A stretch of 64,000 nt of DNA from Cyrtodaria siliqua (taxonomy: Eukaryota; Mollusca; Bivalvia; Adapedonta; Hiatellidae), in assembly GCA_037043455.1 (NCBI GenBank), contig JAWPHD010001821.1, forward strand, positions 137,501 to 201,500, written 5' to 3'. The translations under genes and the position numbers were made by a program. The notes beneath the pieces were generated by a model that was not told the origin of the DNA, did not search any database, and was given only the letters and a program-made list of their open reading frames with translations. The stretch's first letter is position 1. Every line of letters begins with the position of its first letter. Below, piece by piece: positions 11,590-23,600 of the stretch.

Positions 11590-12640
11590 CATTTAAGCAG
11601 TATTGGTCCCGGGATCCGTCCCCACCCACGGGGACACAGCCCCTGGTTAATAAATTGGAAACCGTTAAAATCCCCACCATATAACCATATATACACTTAC
11701 AAGGCATGAAAACACGGGGAAAACCCTCCAACTGGCGTCGGCTCTGGGGTCCGTCCCCGTTGGGGAATTATTCCCTAGGTCTTAACGTGGAAACCGTTGA
11801 GATCCCATCCTATAATGATATATACACTTACCTTACTAGGCACGAACAGATGGATACAACTATCCAACCAGCATCGGCCTTGGGTTCCGTCCCCACTTAT
11901 TGTGGCATGCCCCAGGTCAGGGGCGTAGCTGTGCCTAAATCAGTGTGTAGGCACAAGGTCTAGGGGGGCCCGTGAATTATTTTTAGAAGGAAGTCAAATC
12001 TGCATTCTGACGGTAGTTAAGCAGCAAACACTATATTTTTAACCCGCGATTTTAATATTTCTTAATCTGCGACTTCGCAACAAAAACACCGGAGCAGAAC
12101 AAAATAAAAAATATTAATATGAATACTTGCTTTCTGAAAATCTTTCGAAATGTTGCACAATCATGGTGTGTTTGGTTCCGAAATACCGCGAATGAAAACA
12201 GTTCTACTTTTATTTTCTGAAAAGACCACGAGTAAAAATTGGTATCAGCTGATCATATCCCTCCACCCACTACCCCCTCAGTTTTTATTGCATTTTTGAC
12301 ATTTTTATTGTTTATATTTCTGGGGACAATGTGTAGGCACGTGCCTACAGTGCCTATAGTCAGCTACGCCACTGCAGGTTCATAACTTGAAAACCCTTGC
12401 GATCCCCACCGTATAACCAAATATGCACTTACTGGGCATAAACAGACGGATACAACCATCAGCATCTACCCGTGGTCCGTCCCTACCCTTTGGCCATAAC
12501 TTGGATAACGTTGACAAACTAATACACTCATCCAATTAGCATCGGCCCTGGGGTCTATATCCACCCATGAGGACATAACTCCTGGGTCATAACTTGGAAA
12601 CCTTTCAGATTCCCACCCCATAACCATATATACACTTGCT
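11590..12640 (+). repeat. Degenerate tandem repeat with CCGTCCCC and ATATACACTTAC motifs
   Basis: Units contain GGGGTCCGTCCCC, TTGGAAACCGTT and ATAACCATATATACACTTAC, recurring near 11690, 11820, 12420 and 12630. A hAT-like element (11918-12374) sits inside one unit. Frames here are repeat shadows. Confidence 0.75.
11918..12374. mobile_element. hAT-like non-autonomous element, 457 bp
   Basis: It begins CAGGGGCGTAGCTG and ends CAGCTACGCCACTG, imperfect terminal inverted repeats of the CAG-GGCGTAGC kind seen in hAT-superfamily elements. A second inner inverted pair (TGTGTAGGCAC) lies near each end. CAGGT occurs immediately outside both ends (11913-11917, 12375-12379); hAT elements usually make 8-bp duplications, and only 6 of 8 bases agree here. 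No transposase frame, so it is non-autonomous. Confidence 0.75.
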
Positions 12641-12664
12641 TTACCTGAACACTTGAAGGGCACG

Positions 12665-13220
12665 GTAATTTGGGATGGGGCGATATTGACTGCTTGATCT
12701 CATTATGTTATGAAATTATAAGCTTGTTTGACAATCATTTCATCTTTGCGGGGATTATCGGGTGAGCCTTAGACTCTTATTAATATCTACTTAGGTCCGT
12801 CCGTTATAAAGTCATGTTGTAAATTTTGTTGATCTATATGCCGAGAAAAAAACACATTACAATGGAACCCTATGAAAATTAATAGTGGTTTGAGACGTAT
12901 AGCACTTCCATTTTTGATCTTACCAATCTTATCAAAACTTAGTAAGCGTTTATACATTGATGAGATGTCAGTTGATATCGAAACTTGTTCCGATTCTATT
13001 ATTCATTGCTGAGATATGGAATTTGAATTCACGAAATTGTCAATATTTGGTAATGTACACTGAAAAGCTGGGGTCGTGGATTCAAAGCTCTTTGGAGGCA
13101 AATACGTAATGTCCTTTTTTATTATTTTCATTTTTGTTTTGTTTTTCTATTAAGTAAAGTAGGTATATTCGTTTTGGTTGATGGGTTTAAATCCTATTGG
13201 GGCAGATTATTCTTAAAACT
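12665..13220. other. No recognisable feature
   Basis: AT-rich sequence without a supported gene, RNA or repeat apart from short weak similarities. Confidence 0.5.
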
Positions 13221-13224
13221 AGTA

Positions 13225-13305
13225 TTATTATTATAATTATTATTATTAGAAGTAGTAGTAGTAGTAGCAGCAGCAGCAGCAGAAGCAGCAGTAGTGGTAG
13301 TAGTA
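13225..13305. repeat. ATT/AGT/AGC triplet microsatellite
   Basis: Compound triplet run: TTATTATTA, then AGTAGTAGTAG, then AGCAGCAGCAG, then TAGTAGTAG. Confidence 0.9.
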
Positions 13306-13309
13306 GAAT

Positions 13310-14765
13310 TGGAAACGTGTTTCATTGGTTCAGTTATTAGTCGTACATTAGTTTTTACTTATTTTTTTGAAATGGGAGCTTCGGGTCTTGAGTTTAAACC
13401 GTGGTTGGGGCATATTTTTGTTTTAATTAGCAACTTGTTTATTAGAATTAATTAATAATTATTATTTAGTGATAGGAGCTTTTTTTACTTTATTTCCACC
13501 AAATGTGTACAACTTGAGGATTTTAATATGCGTAACCTATTTACACCTAAAACGTTACTCCATAATGAATACCGTACCTACATAAATGTATACCTACATT
13601 TATTGTATATAAACATGAACCAGTGAACCTTGTTTAAATCCCAGCGGGCTTAATGCTACTATTGTCAACCCCTTTATAGTATACTTAAATGGGTCATTGT
13701 AATTGTTGTTTGTTTTGATTTCGTGTTTATGGTGCTGTTCTGTGAATGATGTTTTTCCTATTTGATGTTGTCTACCTACAAATTACGTATTCTTACTGGA
13801 CTAACGTGTACCAGAACATGGTTTAAATGCAGCCTTTTGCAAGAAAAGTGACAACAGATTTATAATCAGGACACGTTTAACTGTGTCGAAATAGGCCATC
13901 TATATAAACATCATACAAACGTCAGCCAACACATTACTTTTTTTGGTAGATATATTAAAGAACATACCAGAAACTCAATACATCGAAAGTGCTGGCGTCA
14001 GTTAAGGTCAGTAAAACTACAATGCTATGATAATTACCACACTAAACGAGACCGTAATATGTTGGTTTATTACATTTCTGTGGGTGAAAGATTTTGATGT
14101 CTCAGTGAAAGGATATTCATAATCGCTAAATATTAATAACTAACTCCGAACATAAAATTAACTAACTGTGACGTTGAGTTATGACGTCAATACAAATGTT
14201 GATGACGTCGACATCATCCGCAGATAACGTTCAATAAAGCGATTGATTTAGGTTAAAATTATACATAAACTGATTTAAATGTAATAAATAGATTATTTAA
14301 CTGCTCGGTTCAATTATAGGAAAATCCTTCACTCGATGGATCGTGTTTTGTTTTTTCTCTCACTCGCATACGCTTGTTCGTCAAAAGAAAAACACGACTA
14401 CCATCTCGTGACGGATTTCGCTGTAATTGATCTCAGCAGATAAATAATCTCTATATATCTCATTGCATTTGTTTTGACGTACTGATGGGAATGAATGCAA
14501 AATATACGTTAAATATTGTTCATGCATACAGGAGTTGCGTATTGCTTGCTTATTGTAATAATGCACTATATATTAACAATAACAGTACAAATAAAAAAAC
14601 GTACGCCAGCGTGCATGCTCACACAGTGACCAGTTAAACGCTAATTATAAAAATGAACACTCCATTTACCCTATTAACTAACGTAACGTTTATACATTTA
14701 AAAGGATAGATTTAATGAATATTTAAAAAAAATAACATTGACATGTTAAATAATTCCCCTGACTT
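13310..14765. other. No recognisable feature
   Basis: AT-rich intergenic sequence. Weakly repeated short phrases containing GTTTAAA recur near 13195, 13400, 13640 and 13825, but I cannot define a unit. No gene is supported. Confidence 0.5.
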
Positions 14766-14769
14766 TAAA

Positions 14770-14885
14770 ACATCCATCAAAAGCAACAAACACAGACATG
14801 ATAAGAAAAGTAGCAGACTCAGTGCTTTTAGTCTGTTCATAAGAGATATACCAGATGCAACACCTCTCACACACACGAAACCTGC
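14770..14885 (+). repeat. Dispersed R4 block
   Basis: AAAAGCAACAAACACAGACA, then AGTAGCAGACTCAGT, then TCTGTTCATAAGAGATAT and CAACACCTCTCACAC. This ordered set of phrases recurs at about 3620, 8430, 25675, 40185, 62495 and 62775, and inverted or diverged elsewhere. Confidence 0.75.
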
Positions 14886-14889
14886 TTAT

Positions 14890-15950
14890 TCTAATTTCGG
14901 ATATTAAAACACGACTGCCATATTAAACTGGTGAATAAATCCGTGTTAAAACGTATCGATCCCATTTAACCCGTACATGTGAGTAAATACCTTAGTGTCC
15001 CACGCAATTTCACCGACCCGTAACTATAGAGTACGTCCTAAATATGGACCTCTACCTTCGCTGAAAAGTATATTCAATACTTCAATTGTATATTCAAAAC
15101 TCGAACCAATGCTTGCTACTACCTGTAGATGGAAGATGAAATGACAGGTACTGGGTCATAGACCAAACTATAATACCAAGGTTATCTCTATATTAGTTGA
15201 TCAGTTTATCGTGATAAATAAGGAAAACAAATCAAACTTGTATTCCGGTGCTACCAGATGAAATATCAATGTCACTACAAGACCTTTCTACAAATATACA
15301 TATTAATATATATTACTAGTGTCTATATTCTACATTGATTAAATAGTTCCAAACTATCCATATAAGTTGATATTTTCGTACATATACATATTCTCAACAG
15401 TTACGATTTTGACCTAGTGGCGATTTCTATTATACCCGGATACCTTAAAGTATTCATTACGAAAGTGTATGCTATAAAAACGTATCATGTAAGCGAAGTA
15501 TACATCTACATTCTACTTTTACCAGCGGAAAATTCCCAAATATGCATCCGCAATACGATGGCCTATAATACATACTGGATGAAAGAATCAGGAAAATTAA
15601 CGTACAGGGGTTGCGACTGATACATCGTCCTTCTTCTCTATATTACAGTTTCAAGTTTCAACAAACCATATCTCGACTTACAAAATCTCATTTTCACATT
15701 TTGACCATAATTTATAATTCAAAAGACGAGATCGCGATTTGAAAAAAAAAACACAACAACATCGGAATACGATCTTAAATACGGTTCTATTTGTTAGACA
15801 CTCATTACGTGATCCGAGTATTAACTTTCATACCCCATCCAACCCCTTCTCCAAGAAGCGAAAACGGGGTTGGTTGGGATATAAAATAAAGCCTTCATTT
15901 CGGCATAAAAGGTTTGCATATTGTAAAATTAAAACATTTAATAGGTAATT
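14890..15950. other. No recognisable feature
   Basis: AT-rich. Frames of 67 and 69 codons (15417-15620, 15739-15948) show no domain or homology that I recognise and are probably chance. Confidence 0.5.
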
Positions 15951-15954
15951 TTAA

Positions 15955-16085
15955 ACAGGTTATCGCATTTTTTCAGTAAAAAACATTTTTAAACGTGTTT
16001 GATTGTTGAAATATCCGTTATAAAATCCTGCTTATATCAGTTTTCCCATCGCTTAATTGAAGTAAGGCGGGCCCACGTAATTTGC
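15955..16085 (+). repeat. Dispersed repeat R6, copy 1
   Basis: Matches 36808-36935 in the same orientation: TTATCGCATTTTTTC, then GAAATATCCGTTATAAA, then GTTTTCCCATC, then GGCGGGCCCACGTAAT. Confidence 0.75.
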
Positions 16086-16469
16086 TTGTAATATTAATGT
16101 AATACCACATTATTAATAGACAAGCATGATCAGATACTTTCGTAATCTTCATAAAAAAAAACTGATTTCTTTCAATTCTTTAAACCTGTCGAAATGATGT
16201 GGTCACCTTAGTTATAGTTTTATTTTATAGACACGATAAGCGTCATATTGAGGATTTCTGTGTGACATCAAATAACGCTTGTTCATAATCCGCATGCCAT
16301 TAAAACTCATTTTCAGTATTATGACTATAATTTCTAATTCAAATAACGAGCGCGCGATTTATGAAAACAACTGTCTAACTACGTTCCTAACGTGGTCGTC
16401 TTAGGTAGGGTTCATTTGTATTAGACAAATGGTCTTCACATGTCAATCATATGCAGAAAGTGACGGAGA

Positions 16470-16830
16470 GAAGACCACGCAGGGATGCTTCCCGTAGGGT
16501 TTCGTCAAATTCTACTTAGAAGTTCATGAGAAGAATTTGTTTAAAGATATTTCTATTTTTAGTAAGGGCGGCCATATTTGTTGACGGATCGGAAAGATTT
16601 GTACTAAATGAGAGATGACCACGCAAGTATGCTTTCTTTGAAGTTTCGTCAAATACTATTCCCCACTTTTTGAGAAGTCGTTTAAGAATGGTCTAGATTT
16701 TAGTAACGGCGGATTGGGACGATTTGTATCCATTTGAAAGAAGACCACGCAAGGATGCTTCTGGTGAAGTTTCGTCAAATTCTACCCAACAGTTCATGAA
16801 ACATTTTTTAAAGATTGTTTTATATTTAGT
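16470..16830 (+). repeat. Three-copy tandem repeat, unit about 125-145 bp
   Basis: GACCACGCA followed by GATGCTT and TTTCGTCAAAT recurs at about 16475, 16618 and 16743, each unit also carrying a TTTAGTAA(C/G)GGCGG phrase. It abuts the satellite to the right. Confidence 0.8.
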
Positions 16831-16834
16831 ATGT

Positions 16835-19540
16835 AAGTGTATGTCCTATTGGTTGAACTGCTTTATTAGAACGGTTTTATATGTCATATTGATAACATTG
16901 CTGTCACTCGAACGGTTGTAAATGTCGTATCGATATAACTGCTGTCAATAGGGCGGTTGTGTATGCACTATTAATATAACTGCTGTCACTATAAAGGTTG
17001 TGCACGTCATATCGATATAACTTTTGTCGTTTGGGAGGTTGTGTATGTCCTATTGATAGAACTGCTGTAACAAGGGGGTTTGTGCAGGATCTATTGATAT
17101 AACTTCTCTCGTTATGGTGGTTGGGTATATTCTATTGATAGAACGGCTGGTATTTGTTGTTTTGTTGTATGTTCTATTGATTTAACTTCTGCCATTAGTT
17201 GGTTTATGTTCTATTGATATAACTGTTGTCACAAAGGTGATTGTGTATGTCCTATTGATATAATTGCAGTAACGGGGGCGGTCGTGTATTGATAGAGCTG
17301 CTGTCATTATCGAGGTTTTGTATGTAATATTGATTGAACTGCTGTCATTAGGGCGGTTGTATATGTCCTATTGATAGCACTGCGGTCACTAGGGCCTTTG
17401 GATATGTTCCATTGATAGCACTGCAGTCGCAATGGCGGTTGGGTATGACCTATTGATAGCACTGCAATCAAATGGCGGTTGGGTATGACCGATTGATATA
17501 ACTGCTGTCACTAGGGTGGTTGTCTATATCGTATTGATAGAACTGCTGTCATTAGGGTGGTGGTGTATATCGTATTGATAGAACTGCTGTCACTAGGGTG
17601 GTTGTGTATGACCTATTGATAGGACTGCTGTCATTAGGGTGGTTGTGTTTGTAATATTGATTGAACTGCTGTCATTAGGGAGGTTTTGTATGTACATGTA
17701 ATATTGAATGAAATGCTGTCATTAGGGAGGTTTTGTATGTAATATTCATTGAACTGCTGTCATTAGGGAGGTTTTGTATGTAATATTAATTGAACTGCTG
17801 TCATTAGGGAGGTTTTGTATGTAATATTGATTGAACTGCTGTCATTAGGGAGGTTTTGTATGTAATATTGATTGAAATGTTGTCATTAGGGTGGTTTTGT
17901 ATGTAATATTGATTGAATTGCTGTCATTAGGGAGGTTTTATATGTAATATTGATAGAACTGCTGTCATTAGGGAGGTTTTGTATGTAATATTGATTGAAC
18001 TGCTGTCATTAGGGAGGTTTTGTATGTAATATTGATTGAACTGCTGTCATTAGGGAGGTTTCGTATGTAATATTGATTGAACTGCTGTCATTAGGGCGGT
18101 TGTATATGTCCTATTGATAGCACTTCAGTCAAAATGGCGGTTGGGTATGACCTAATGATAGTACTGCAATCAAATGGCGGTTGGGTATGACCTATTGATA
18201 TAACTGCTGTCACTAGAGTGGTTGTATTTATCGTATTGATAGAACTGCTGTCACTAGGGTGGTGGTGTATATCGTATTGATAGAACTGCTGTCACTAGGG
18301 TGGTTGTGTATGACCTATTGATAGAACTGCTGTCATAAGGGTGGTTGTGGATGTAATATTGATTGAACTGCTGTCATTAGGGAGGTTTTGTATGTAATAT
18401 CGATTGAACTGCTGTCATTAGGGAGGTTTTGTATGTAATATTGATTGAACTGCTGTCATAAGGGAGGTTTTGTATGTAATATTGATTGAACTGCTGTCAT
18501 TAGGGAGGTTTTGTATGTAATATTGATTGAATTGCTGTCATTATGGAAGTTTTGTATGTAATATTGATTGAACTGCTGTCATTAGGGTGGTTTTGAATGT
18601 AATATTGATTGAACTGCTGTCATTAGGGAGGTTTTGTATTTAATATTGATTGAACTGCTGTCATTAGGAAGGTTTTGTATTTAATATTGATTGAACTGCT
18701 GTCATTAGGAAGGTTTTGTATGTAATATTGATTGAACTGCTGTCATTAGGGAGGTTTTGTATGTAATATTGATTGAACTGCTGTCATTAGGGCGGTTGTA
18801 TATGTCCTTTTGATAGCACTGCAGTCAAAATGGCGGTTGGGTATGACCTATTGATAGTACTGCAATCAAATGGCTGTTGGGTATGACCTATTGATATAAC
18901 TGCTGTCACTAGCGTGGTTGTATTTATCGTATTGATATAACTGCTGTCACTAGGGTGGTGGTGTATATCGTATTGATAGAACGGCTGTCACTAGGGTGGT
19001 TGTGTATGACCTATTGATAGAACTGCTGTCATTAGGGTGGTTGTGTATGTAATATTGATTGAACTGCTGTCATTAGGGAGGTTTTGTATGTAATATCGAT
19101 TGGACTGCTGTCATTAGGGAGGTTTTGTATGTAATATTGATTGAACTGCTGTCATTTGGGAGGTTTTGTATGTAATATTGATTGAACTGCTGTCACTAGG
19201 GTGGTTGTGTATGACCTATTGATAGAACTGCTGTCATTAGGGTGGTTGTGTATATCGTATTGATATAACAGCTGTCACTAGGGTCGTGGTGTATATCGTA
19301 TTGATATAACTGCTGTCACTAGGGTGGTTGTGCATATCGTATTAATATAACTGCTGTCACTAGGGTGGTTGTGTATATCGTATTGATAGGACTGCTGTCA
19401 GTAGGGCTGTTGTATTGTCCTATTAGTAATACCGTTGACAATAGGAAGGTTGTGTACGTCCTATCGACAGACATACTGTTAATAATGCTGTTGTGTATGT
19501 CCTTTCTGTCAGTTGGGAGGTTGTATATGTCATATTGATA
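16835..19540 (+). repeat. 41-bp satellite array, main block
   Basis: Roughly 65 copies of a 41-bp unit made of GAACTGCTGTCATTAGGG, AGGTTTTGTATGTAATATTG and ATT, with variants ending TGTGTATGACCTATTGATA. Units are diverged at the left edge and most uniform between 17.7 and 19.2 kb. A variant subset (GGGCGGTTGTATATGTCC, followed by two AATGGCGGTTGGGTATGACC units) recurs at 17351, 18094 and 18790, giving a higher-order period of 17-18 units (696-743 bp). Open frames on it are artefacts. Confidence 0.97.
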
Positions 19541-19544
19541 TAAA

Positions 19545-20100
19545 AGAAAGTATGAAAGGAGAAATTTGGAAATCGTCGAACACGTTAAATACAAAACATA
19601 TTGCAGTCTCGGTTTGATAGAGACTGTTCATGAACGGTAGTGAAAGTTGTTTGCTACCGTTCACGCCCTCTAGCCCCGGGTTGAGTAGAACTCAATATTT
19701 AGAATGCCAATAGTACATCAGTTTGAGCCATCCCGAAGATGACGGTGAACATAGAACCTTCAATGCGATATGTTCACCATTCCATGGCCAGCGGCGTTTG
19801 GTCCCAGTTTCTAACAAAACGCGTTGTCCTAAACGAGAACAAATGGGCGAAATAAACAAAATGGAATTTAGCTGGCAGCAGAGATTATGAAGCCTGCGTA
19901 TCACAGGTAACAGTCAAAAGACTAAATTATAAAGTAGGCAACATATCCTAAGGGTGATTAAACACTATTCAGAACCTTTAGAGGCTGGAGTAGTGGAACC
20001 ACCTATTCGAAATTCAAGTCAGAAAACAAAAGCCTGTACCATTCGATTAACAGCAGCATATTGTGCATACAATATATAGCGGAAATTCCCGAGTTGCGTC
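19545..20100. other. Spacer between satellite blocks with diverged R4 and small hairpin
   Basis: It contains a diverged R4 block (CAGTCTCGGTTTGATAGAGACTGTTCATG...) and a 9-bp stem hairpin, GAACGGTAG at 19632-19640 with CTACCGTTC at 19654-19662. No gene is supported. Similar sequence appears inverted near 46600-46655. Confidence 0.6.
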
Positions 20101-20104
20101 TCTT

Positions 20105-20560
20105 TTGCGTTGCAGTATATCTTATCGATAGAACTGCTGACACTAGGGCGGTTGTGATTGTCCTATTGACAGAACTGCTGTCACTATGGCGGCTGTGTAT
20201 GTAATATCGATATATTTTCAGACACTAGGGAAGTTGTATAAATCATATTGATATAACGGCTGTCACTAGAGAGGTTGTATAATGATGTCCTTTTGATAGA
20301 ACTGCAGTCTCTAGGGCGGTTGTATATGTCATGCCAATAACACTGCTGCCACTAGGGCGGATGTATACGTCCTATTAGCAGAACTGCTGTCAATAGGGCG
20401 GTTCTATATATCCTGTCGATAGAACAGCTGAAACTAGAGAGGTTGTGTATGTCATATCGACAAAACTGTTGTCATTATGCCATTTATATCGATATAACTG
20501 CTGTCACTAGGGCGATTGTATTTTTCTATTGTCCTTTTGATGTGATGTCCTTTAATTTGC
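20105..20560 (+). repeat. 41-bp satellite array, second degenerate block
   Basis: Same unit logic (AACTGCTGTCACTAGGGCGG, TTGTATATGTC, ATATTGATA) but with much greater divergence and indels than the main block. It appears to be the eroded right flank of one original array. Confidence 0.9.
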
Positions 20561-20621
20561 GATATATCGAGCGATGAATGGGTGATATCCTAATAGAGAG
20601 GTTGTGTGCACATAGCATCTA

Positions 20622-21468
20622 CTTAAAGCTACAGAGTCCCTATATCAATCGATTTCTTCTTTGTAGGCGTGTCTTTATTTGTAACTTCATGTTCATCAGC
20701 TCATGTCGAAATCGGGTATTTAAGCGAGCAAATATAGGGCAAGAAATCATTTACTGTATATACATCGACCAGTGCACATCGTACCTATACACAGGTAACA
20801 GTAATTTTTACAGAAAAAAAAGTTAGCTTCTTTCGAGGCTCGAAAACACGACCTTCTGATTTCAAGTCCTGTGCTCTATCCACTGAACCACAACGCTACT
20901 TGAGAAAATAGTATACTAACTACCATATATTGCGAGACAAAATGACTTAACATATTTGAACGCAACTAAAGATGGATCAATAAATATGCAGTCCATATTG
21001 TCGCACGTGTAAATTAACATTGCCTGGTGTAATACTGTATCTTATCAATATGAAACTAATACTTCGCCTCAAATCAACCATATCTCGATTTGTTATTTAG
21101 CGCTTGATGAGTTTGTGTGCGCGCTCTTGTTATTACGTAATGCCTATTTATTGTTAAAAATGCTACAAAATACCAATAATTAGCAGTGGTCTAGAGGTTC
21201 AGCGTGCATCTTTCAAATCTTACAAGTGCAAGACTGTGGTTCAAATCCCGTTCCGGGCAACTATTTTTTTTATCACATATATATTCTGAAGCCGTATATT
21301 TATCGACGTTACCTGTACGGAGATTAAATAAAAATGTGAAATTTTACGTATCGATTTCTCCTTATATACCGACTTTTGGGGTGTTCGTCGATTTGAAACT
21401 ACTTCACACGTGACTCATTCATATTCATGAGTTATTACCAGTCAAAATAGGGACTGTACAGCTTTAAG
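20622..21468. mobile_element. Composite element with terminal inverted repeats and two opposed tRNA-like segments, copy 1
   Basis: The ends are CTTAAAGCTACAGAGTCCC on the left and the near reverse complement GGGACTGTACAGCTTTAAG on the right. Inside, a tRNA-like segment lies on the minus strand at about 20825-20895 (A-box-like GTTCAGTGGATAGAGC), and another on the plus strand at about 21185-21258 (B-box-like GGTTCAAATCC). A second copy with the same architecture is at 55170-55916. No protein frame is supported. Confidence 0.8.
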
Positions 21469-21739
21469 CTAACAAGTATGCCGTAGTGCTTATTGAGAGT
21501 TTCAAGTCGGTAATTCTGTCTTCATCACGCTTTGTGTGGAGTATTGTCCTTTTCATTGAATATTTAATATGCTCATATATAGTGGTACAGTGCGGACCAA
21601 CGGTTCCAGTGCGTTTGGATTCTGTGGTTTCTAGTTACCTAGTTTGTTAGAGGATACAACCTTGCAGGGATCTCTTTATTTAAAATGGCACTGAACCGTT
21701 TTGATTGGATGACACAAGTGTAAGAGTGAGATTTTTGCA

Positions 21740-21935
21740 CTCTGGAACCAGTTTTAAACCGCCAGTGGACATTTTGTCTTAGGCAGGTCTAGGGCAGTAG
21801 CCCTATTGTCAACACATGATGTCACATACCTTACTTCATATTTATCATTGTAGTTGTTATTTGTTGCAATGCTTGTTTTGGTTAACTGTTGTCTTTTAAT
21901 GCTACAGTTCATGTTCGACTATTATATCTGTTTAT
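21740..21935 (+). mobile_element. Family B retroelement tail fragment
   Basis: It contains AGCCCTATTGTCAA, then ATGATGTCACATACCTTACTTC, then the CTGTTGTCTTTTAATGCTACA ending shared with tails at 39.5 and 52.6 kb. The helix block is incomplete. No coding sequence is attached. Confidence 0.75.
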
Positions 21936-21939
21936 ATAG

Positions 21940-22725
21940 GATCATTTTTCTTTAAATATGTTTTAAATATATCACCTGAACATTTTATCCCCAGTCATAG
22001 CAACAAACGGCTAATGTTACTCACATTTCTCGTCAATGAAGTTTAATAAAGAGGGTCTCCCAACCACACACTTGTTCAGTGAACAATGTATAGTAATATA
22101 AGGATAACTATGCAAGTTGCAAATTTGATATTTATCTACGCTTTACAGACTTTATTGGACTTTTACAATTGATACTTTATACTTTTGTGACAAACACGTA
22201 TGATATCTCTTTTATTTTTTAATTGAGTATTCAGTAGAAGTATGAAGATTTATACTTTAAGAGAATGACCTTATTTTTAAGGTTATCGCAAGATTAGGTT
22301 TAACAAATGTTAATTTACGTTATTTTAGATTTTTCATTTTTGCTAACAATTCAGGATTTTCCTTTCAGCTCAGTGCGCAATTGGAATTGTCTCGTCAATT
22401 TCTGTAACCGTTAAAATACGGGAATACGGAAACCGACGAGGCAGATCTTCTGTGTCCTAATACTGTTGCATTAAACCTTAACATATTTTGGTCCTTTTAG
22501 AGCTCTGTGATAAATATAATTTCACATTTGAGCCTATTTAATATGGAATTGATAAAAAAACTTTACATGAATTGATATCATGCGCGAGGCACCAGGCACT
22601 CATATTACGACAGTAGTAAACAATCTATGTATTGAAAAGATTACACAGTGAGTTAACAAAAATAAGAAGAAATGTCCCATAGAAAACACAGCACCCAAAC
22701 GCAATAGTTAGGTTACGGTTAGAGT
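21940..22725. other. No recognisable feature
   Basis: AT-rich. No gene, RNA or recognised repeat seen. Confidence 0.5.
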
Positions 22726-22729
22726 TGGC

Positions 22730-23020
22730 ACCGCAGGTTCGCTCTGCACCACAAACAAAGAGCAAATTAAATGCTCAACGAAAAGGAAAATTCACAAAGA
22801 TTGGTGAAGACATGGTTACCGACGTGGAACTGTCAGTAGGTAATAAAGCCTACTGGTAAGTTTAGCTCGAGTTTATGTGTACACATCCTCGCTATTAGCC
22901 TGTCTTTAGCTCTCAAATTGACAAGACAGTGTAAATAAAAGTACATCCCATCAAGAGGAAATCTCTAACAATAATGTCCACATCCAGTGAAATAAGGAAA
23001 CGATACACGTATATGTCCAT
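22730..23020 (-). mobile_element. Family A retroelement tail, inverted solo copy
   Basis: Reverse complement of the 51.34-51.62 kb tail, with the three-helix block readable on the minus strand at about 22800-22930. It directly abuts a plus-strand fragment of the same element at 23025, an inverted junction. Confidence 0.8.
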
Positions 23021-23600
23021 GTTTGGTGATTGACCCCTCTACAGTCAGTCTCTATGTTTCACGTTTCGCGTGTGCTATGACCGGAAAACCTCGTGTCCGA
23101 CAACCATGATTGCACTTTCTGAAACCCTGAAAGGGGACGTGGGTGCATGAACCTTCGTCCCTTGAGTTTTTTGGTCGTACCCTAGATTGGTATATTTACA
23201 ATAATATATACGTGTACCCTAGATTGGTATCTTTACAATAACATATACTTATAACGTTTCCTAATTTCTCGAATGTGGACTTCATTGTTAGAGTCTTCTT
23301 TTTGATGGGATGTAGTTTAATTACACTGTCTTGTCATTTTGGGCGCTGAAGACAGGATAATAGGATTAAAATCGATTTAAGCTAACCAGTAGGCCTTATT
23401 GCCTACTGACCGTTCCAAGGCGGAAACCCTGTCTTCACCACTCTACCTGTTGTGTATTATCGTTTTCATTATATAGTTAATTTGCTCTTTATTTGTGGTA
23501 CAGTGCGGTTCTACGGTGCCATTGCGTTTGGGTGCTGTGATTTCTTTAGGACAATTTTTCTCATTTTTGCAAAACTATATAATAACATAATAAGAACCAC
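23021..23600 (+). mobile_element. Family A retroelement 3' end: last RT codons plus tail
   Basis: Begins with the last codons of the reverse transcriptase (TTGACCCCTCTACAGTCAG..., encoding DPSTVS) and continues through GCATGAACCTTCGTCCCTTGAG into the tail. The three-helix block has outer strands at 23347-23356 (TGAAGACAGG) and 23428-23437 (CCTGTCTTCA). About 19 bp inside the block are missing relative to the other copies. Confidence 0.8.

Noticed and set aside
19319..19594. 91-codon minus-strand frame with repeating SVDRTYTT-like phrases
   Set aside because: Product of the 41-bp satellite read in one frame; 41 is not a multiple of three, so the frame shifts each unit.
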